The position numbers were made by a program, and so were the translations under genes. This document shows, piece by piece, positions 7,169 through 8,995 of a DNA stretch of 8,995 bases. Within the stretch, counting starts at the first letter, position 1, and the number at the start of each line of letters is the position of its first letter. Origin of the DNA: Bacteroidales bacterium (GTDB taxonomy: Bacteria > Bacteroidota > Bacteroidia > Bacteroidales > VadinHA17); the NCBI GenBank assembly GCA_022615595.1, contig JAKEGI010000078.1, forward strand, positions 1 to 8,995, in the 5' to 3' direction. The notes below the pieces were generated by a model. That model saw nothing but the letters and a program-made list of their open reading frames with translations. It did not search any database and was not told the DNA's origin.

Positions 7169-7816
7169 CTATTTCCTGTGACAGGTAAGACAGAGCTGAC
7201 TATTGACGTTGCTCATTTTAAGAAGGTGAGGAACATTATATTTGTTATGGACATCATGACACGATGCGCATTCCATTTTGCTGGCAAAAAGCATATCATC
7301 GGCAATGGAACCGCCAAGCCCTGAATTGGTGGTTGTAGGTGCTCTCAGCCCACCGTCGGCCGTTGCAAGCGCATCTGTATATTCAAACGATATCGGATGC
7401 TCTTTGCTCATATCATTGCCTGAAACACCTCCTATCCTTGATTCAGCGGGAATGTAGTTCGTACCCGTAGTTATGTTGCCAAAGTTTTCCAGGGCAACAG
7501 TTCCGTCATGACAGCTGAGGCAAAGTTTTGAACTTGCACTCGGGTTTGTAATTGTTAATCCTCCCTGGGTGTCAAAGGTGGGAGAATTGTAAAGCGTATA
7601 TGCAACCACTGCGGTGGACTGGTGATTCCACAATGGCGCTGAAGGTTCATTTTTCGCATTATGCGTAGTATGGCATACTCCGCACATCCTGTTCTCTGCC
7701 GGTGCCCATGATCTGCCTGAAAAATCATGCTTGGTCCCGGCGATCTGGGAAGTAACTGACTGGCTAAATACAAATGCGGTCAGGAAAACGAGTCCAAAAT
7801 AATGCTGTGGTTTCAT
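7169..7816 (-). CDS. Secreted tetraheme cytochrome c, candidate OmcE-like nanowire subunit
   Basis: 215 residues from an ATG preceded by A-rich sequence. A signal peptide covers about residues 1-24 (ends VTSQ) and has no lipobox. Four CXXCH motifs start at 45, 99, 183 and 209; the protein stops two residues after the last heme histidine (CLTCHRK). Six non-motif histidines in the mature chain (30, 52, 65, 140, 190, 197) are enough for bis-His ligation of four hemes. Signature pieces are TKHDFSG, CGVCHTTHN, PLWNH, LYNSPT, CLSCHDGTVAL and EHPISFEY. From memory these resemble the small extracellular tetraheme cytochromes of the OmcE type, some of which polymerise into filaments; I cannot confirm this without alignment. 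Heme order and spacing match the N-terminal quarter of the large cytochrome at the left edge. It is the first gene of the operon, next to the divergent intergenic region, a position that suits a product needed in excess. Confidence 0.93.
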   Translation of the reverse strand: MKPQHYFGLVFLTAFVFSQSVTSQIAGTKHDFSGRSWAPAENRMCGVCHTTHNAKNEPSAPLWNHQSTAVVAYTLYNSPTFDTQGGLTITNPSASSKLCLSCHDGTVALENFGNITTGTNYIPAESRIGGVSGNDMSKEHPISFEYTDALATADGGLRAPTTTNSGLGGSIADDMLFASKMECASCHDVHNKYNVPHLLKMSNVNSQLCLTCHRK

Positions 7817-7995
7817 AATTACTATTTTCTTTGTTTTCTAAGTAAAGCCTGTATGCAATTTATAAAATTTCCTGCATTTAGTGAAAAAGATGTTGCTGGC
7901 GTATTTCGAGGGTTACTGTCTTCAAGGCAAAGGATTTGTTTTAATATCTGAACCCATTTTGCTGCTGATAATTTACACTATAAACTGAAACGATA
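7817..7995. promoter_or_regulatory. Divergent intergenic region with presumed promoters for the cytochrome operon and the OB-fold lipoprotein
   Basis: This AT-rich stretch lies between two divergent start codons and must hold both promoters if the seven minus-strand genes form one operon. On the minus strand TAAATTGC (7855-7862) partly matches the Bacteroidota -7 consensus TAnnTTTG, with TTTC (7883-7886) about 20 bases upstream; transcription would begin about 30 bases before the tetraheme ATG. On the plus strand TAATTTAC (7969-7976), with TCTG at 7947-7950, is an equally partial match. Neither start codon has a clear Shine-Dalgarno site. No obvious operator palindrome was seen. The existence of promoters here is likely; the precise boxes are weak. 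Confidence 0.3.
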
Positions 7996-8469
7996 ATGAA
8001 GAATCAACTTATTTATTTTGCCCTTGTACTTTCTCTGAGTGGGTGCAACGGCCCCGATGCACGACGATTAAATAATGGTTCCAGAAATACCGATAGTAAA
8101 CCGGATGAAATGATTGGCCAGTCACATACAGTTCAGGCAGTTACAGAGAAAGCCAATATCAGTATTGAAGCCTGTGAGGGGTGCGTTACTATAGGTGATC
8201 TTATTAAAAATAAAAAATCATACTCATCCAAAACGATCATGATAAAGGGTATGGTTACCAGGTTAAACCCTGAAATTATGGGTAAGAACTGGGTACATAT
8301 CCAGGATGGAACAGAATATAAGGAGGGATTCGATCTGACCATAACCACGCAGGAAGTGGTTCAGGTAGGTGACGTTGTTACCTTTGAGGGGACAATAGAG
8401 CTCGACAAGGACTTCGGGTACGGATACTTTTACAGTATCCTGATGGAGGATGGCAAGATAGTCCGGTAA
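7996..8469 (+). CDS. OB-fold-like lipoprotein of unknown function
   Basis: 157 residues. The leader MKNQLIYFALVLSLSGC ends in a canonical lipobox (LSGC, Cys17), so it is a lipoprotein. Residues about 18-55 are a polar, low-complexity linker. A CEGC pair near 60-63 is followed by VTIGDLI, and a beta-rich domain of about 85 residues follows, containing KTIMIKGMVTRLNP, MGKNWVHIQDGT, VGDVVTFEGTIELD and GYGYFYSILMEDGKI. This pattern (a strand with KG.V, the GKNWVHIQDG turn, then GD.V..EG) is that of a small OB-fold family seen in bacterial exported proteins, sometimes annotated as nucleic-acid binding on fold alone. CEGC is not a heme site because no His follows; it could form a disulphide or bind a metal. 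The gene is divergent from the cytochrome operon and may share its control region. No function is assigned. Confidence 0.85.
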   Translation: MKNQLIYFALVLSLSGCNGPDARRLNNGSRNTDSKPDEMIGQSHTVQAVTEKANISIEACEGCVTIGDLIKNKKSYSSKTIMIKGMVTRLNPEIMGKNWVHIQDGTEYKEGFDLTITTQEVVQVGDVVTFEGTIELDKDFGYGYFYSILMEDGKIVR

Positions 8470-8507
8470 ATGGGCCGGGTCCCTGGTGACCTTATCACAT
8501 CCGGAGT

Positions 8508-8995
8508 TTATGGCTTTGTCTCGCCATCATTTTTCACAGGTATCACAAGGCGCATGCCTGCTGTGGGGAAGATAATTCCTTTGTTTGCCTGCTTAAGCTC
8601 ACTGACAGTGATGCCATATTTTTCGGCAATCTCTGAAAGAGACTCGCCCTTCTGGACCTTGTGTGTCTTCTTCTCAGGCTGCACCGGTTTCTTTGCGGCA
8701 GCCACGGGTTGAGGTTGAGGTTGAGGTTGAGCCTGAGGCACTGTTTGAGGTTGAGGTTCAGGTTGAGGTTGAGGCACTGGTTGAGGTTGAGGTTGAGGTT
8801 GAGGCTGATCCTTGATGCGGTCAGGCGATTCCTCTTTCGGAGGAGCCTCTGATGAAGGAATCTTCAGCAGCTGGCCCGGAGCTATTCCGTATGAAGCTAT
8901 CACATTATCACGGTTAATATCCTCAATGGTGACCTTGTAGGTTCTTGCTATTGAATAGAGCGTCTGCCCTTTCTCTACCTGGTGGATGTAATAGA
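8508..8995 (-). CDS. LysM-domain protein with a Pro-Gln repeat linker, N-terminus off the window
   Basis: The frame is open to the right edge, giving 161 visible C-terminal residues ending at the TAA at 8508-8510. A GTG at 8903 could serve as a start, but it lies inside a LysM domain, and the reading frame upstream continues that domain (YYIHQVEKGQTLYSIARTY), so the gene begins outside the window. Visible order: LysM 1 (residues 1-46, ending PGQLLKIP), a charged segment, a Pro-Gln linker (63-97), LysM 2 (about 111-152, KVQKGESLSEIAEKYGI to LVIP), and a short tail. LysM modules bind peptidoglycan, so a periplasmic cell-wall-associated role is expected. Bacteroidales commonly encode proteins with an opening LysM of this kind, sometimes fused to other domains. 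It converges on the OB-fold lipoprotein with 38 bases between the stops and is probably unrelated to the cytochrome operon. Confidence 0.88.
   Translation of the reverse strand, partial: YYIHQVEKGQTLYSIARTYKVTIEDINRDNVIASYGIAPGQLLKIPSSEAPPKEESPDRIKDQPQPQPQPQPVPQPQPEPQPQTVPQAQPQPQPQPVAAAKKPVQPEKKTHKVQKGESLSEIAEKYGITVSELKQANKGIIFPTAGMRLVIPVKNDGETKP
8703..8807 (-). repeat. Degenerate hexanucleotide tandem repeat (GGTTGA on the plus strand) coding for Pro-Gln
   Basis: Runs of GGTTGA or close variants (GGTTCA, GCCTGA) repeat through this stretch and translate on the minus strand as alternating Pro-Gln with occasional Val, Glu, Ala or Thr. The unit is 6 bases, so copy-number change keeps the reading frame. 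It forms the flexible linker between the two LysM domains of the protein at the right edge. Confidence 0.9.

Noticed and set aside
8172..8184. CEGC in the OB-fold lipoprotein as a heme attachment site
   Set aside because: The residue after the second Cys is Val, not His, so it is not a CXXCH motif.
8470..8507. Terminator between the convergent lipoprotein and LysM genes
   Set aside because: Only a 4-base stem (GGTC/GACC) was found and no T-run follows, so I cannot support a terminator.
8470..8712. Plus-strand frame starting right after the OB-fold lipoprotein stop
   Set aside because: The ATG adjacency is tempting, but almost the entire frame is antisense to the second LysM domain and the repeat linker, and its product has no recognisable features.
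8703..8807. Hexamer repeat as a CRISPR or regulatory array
   Set aside because: There are no spacers, the unit is 6 bases, and it is fully explained by the Pro-Gln coding frame.
8661..8852. Plus-strand open frame giving a Leu-Arg-rich product
   Set aside because: It is the antisense reading of the Pro-Gln hexamer repeat; low complexity alone keeps it open.

Overview
The window looks like chromosomal DNA of an anaerobic, probably uncultured Bacteroidota (Bacteroidales-like) bacterium. Base composition is moderate by eye. Start codons are mostly preceded by A-rich sequence rather than Shine-Dalgarno sites. The lipoproteins and the LysM protein at the right edge have a Bacteroidota flavour. The taxonomic call is an inference from style, not from a marker gene. 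No RNA gene, insertion sequence, CRISPR array or integrase was seen, and no gene-free stretch exceeds 300 bases.

Left and centre (1-7816, minus strand): one tightly packed, apparently single operon of seven genes that reads right to left. In transcription order these are (1) a small secreted tetraheme cytochrome c, (2) an NHL/6-bladed beta-propeller lipoprotein, (3) a pentaheme cytochrome lipoprotein, (4) a 649-residue outer-membrane beta-barrel, (5) a cytochrome with eight CXXCH motifs plus one CX3CH motif, (6) a second, non-lipidated NHL propeller, and (7) a large multiheme cytochrome that runs off the left edge with 11 CXXCH motifs visible. Intergenic gaps in the middle of the operon are 11-13 bases, and the last two junctions are 4-base ATGA overlaps. 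At least 28 CXXCH hemes (29 with the CX3CH site) are encoded in about 7.8 kb.

The parts list (barrel + lipidated cytochrome + secreted multiheme cytochromes + NHL propellers) is what is expected of a porin-cytochrome conduit for extracellular electron transfer, by analogy with the porin-cytochrome clusters of Geobacter. The tetraheme protein resembles the small cytochromes related to OmcE-type nanowire subunits. Its four-heme layout is repeated in the N-terminal part of the large cytochrome, which suggests a polymer subunit plus a larger relative that could cap, anchor or branch it. That functional reading is inference.

Right side: a 179-base divergent intergenic region (7817-7995) separates the operon from a plus-strand OB-fold-like lipoprotein (7996-8469). 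A minus-strand LysM protein with a Pro-Gln repeat linker (8508-8995, N-terminus off the window) converges on it and probably belongs to unrelated cell-envelope functions.
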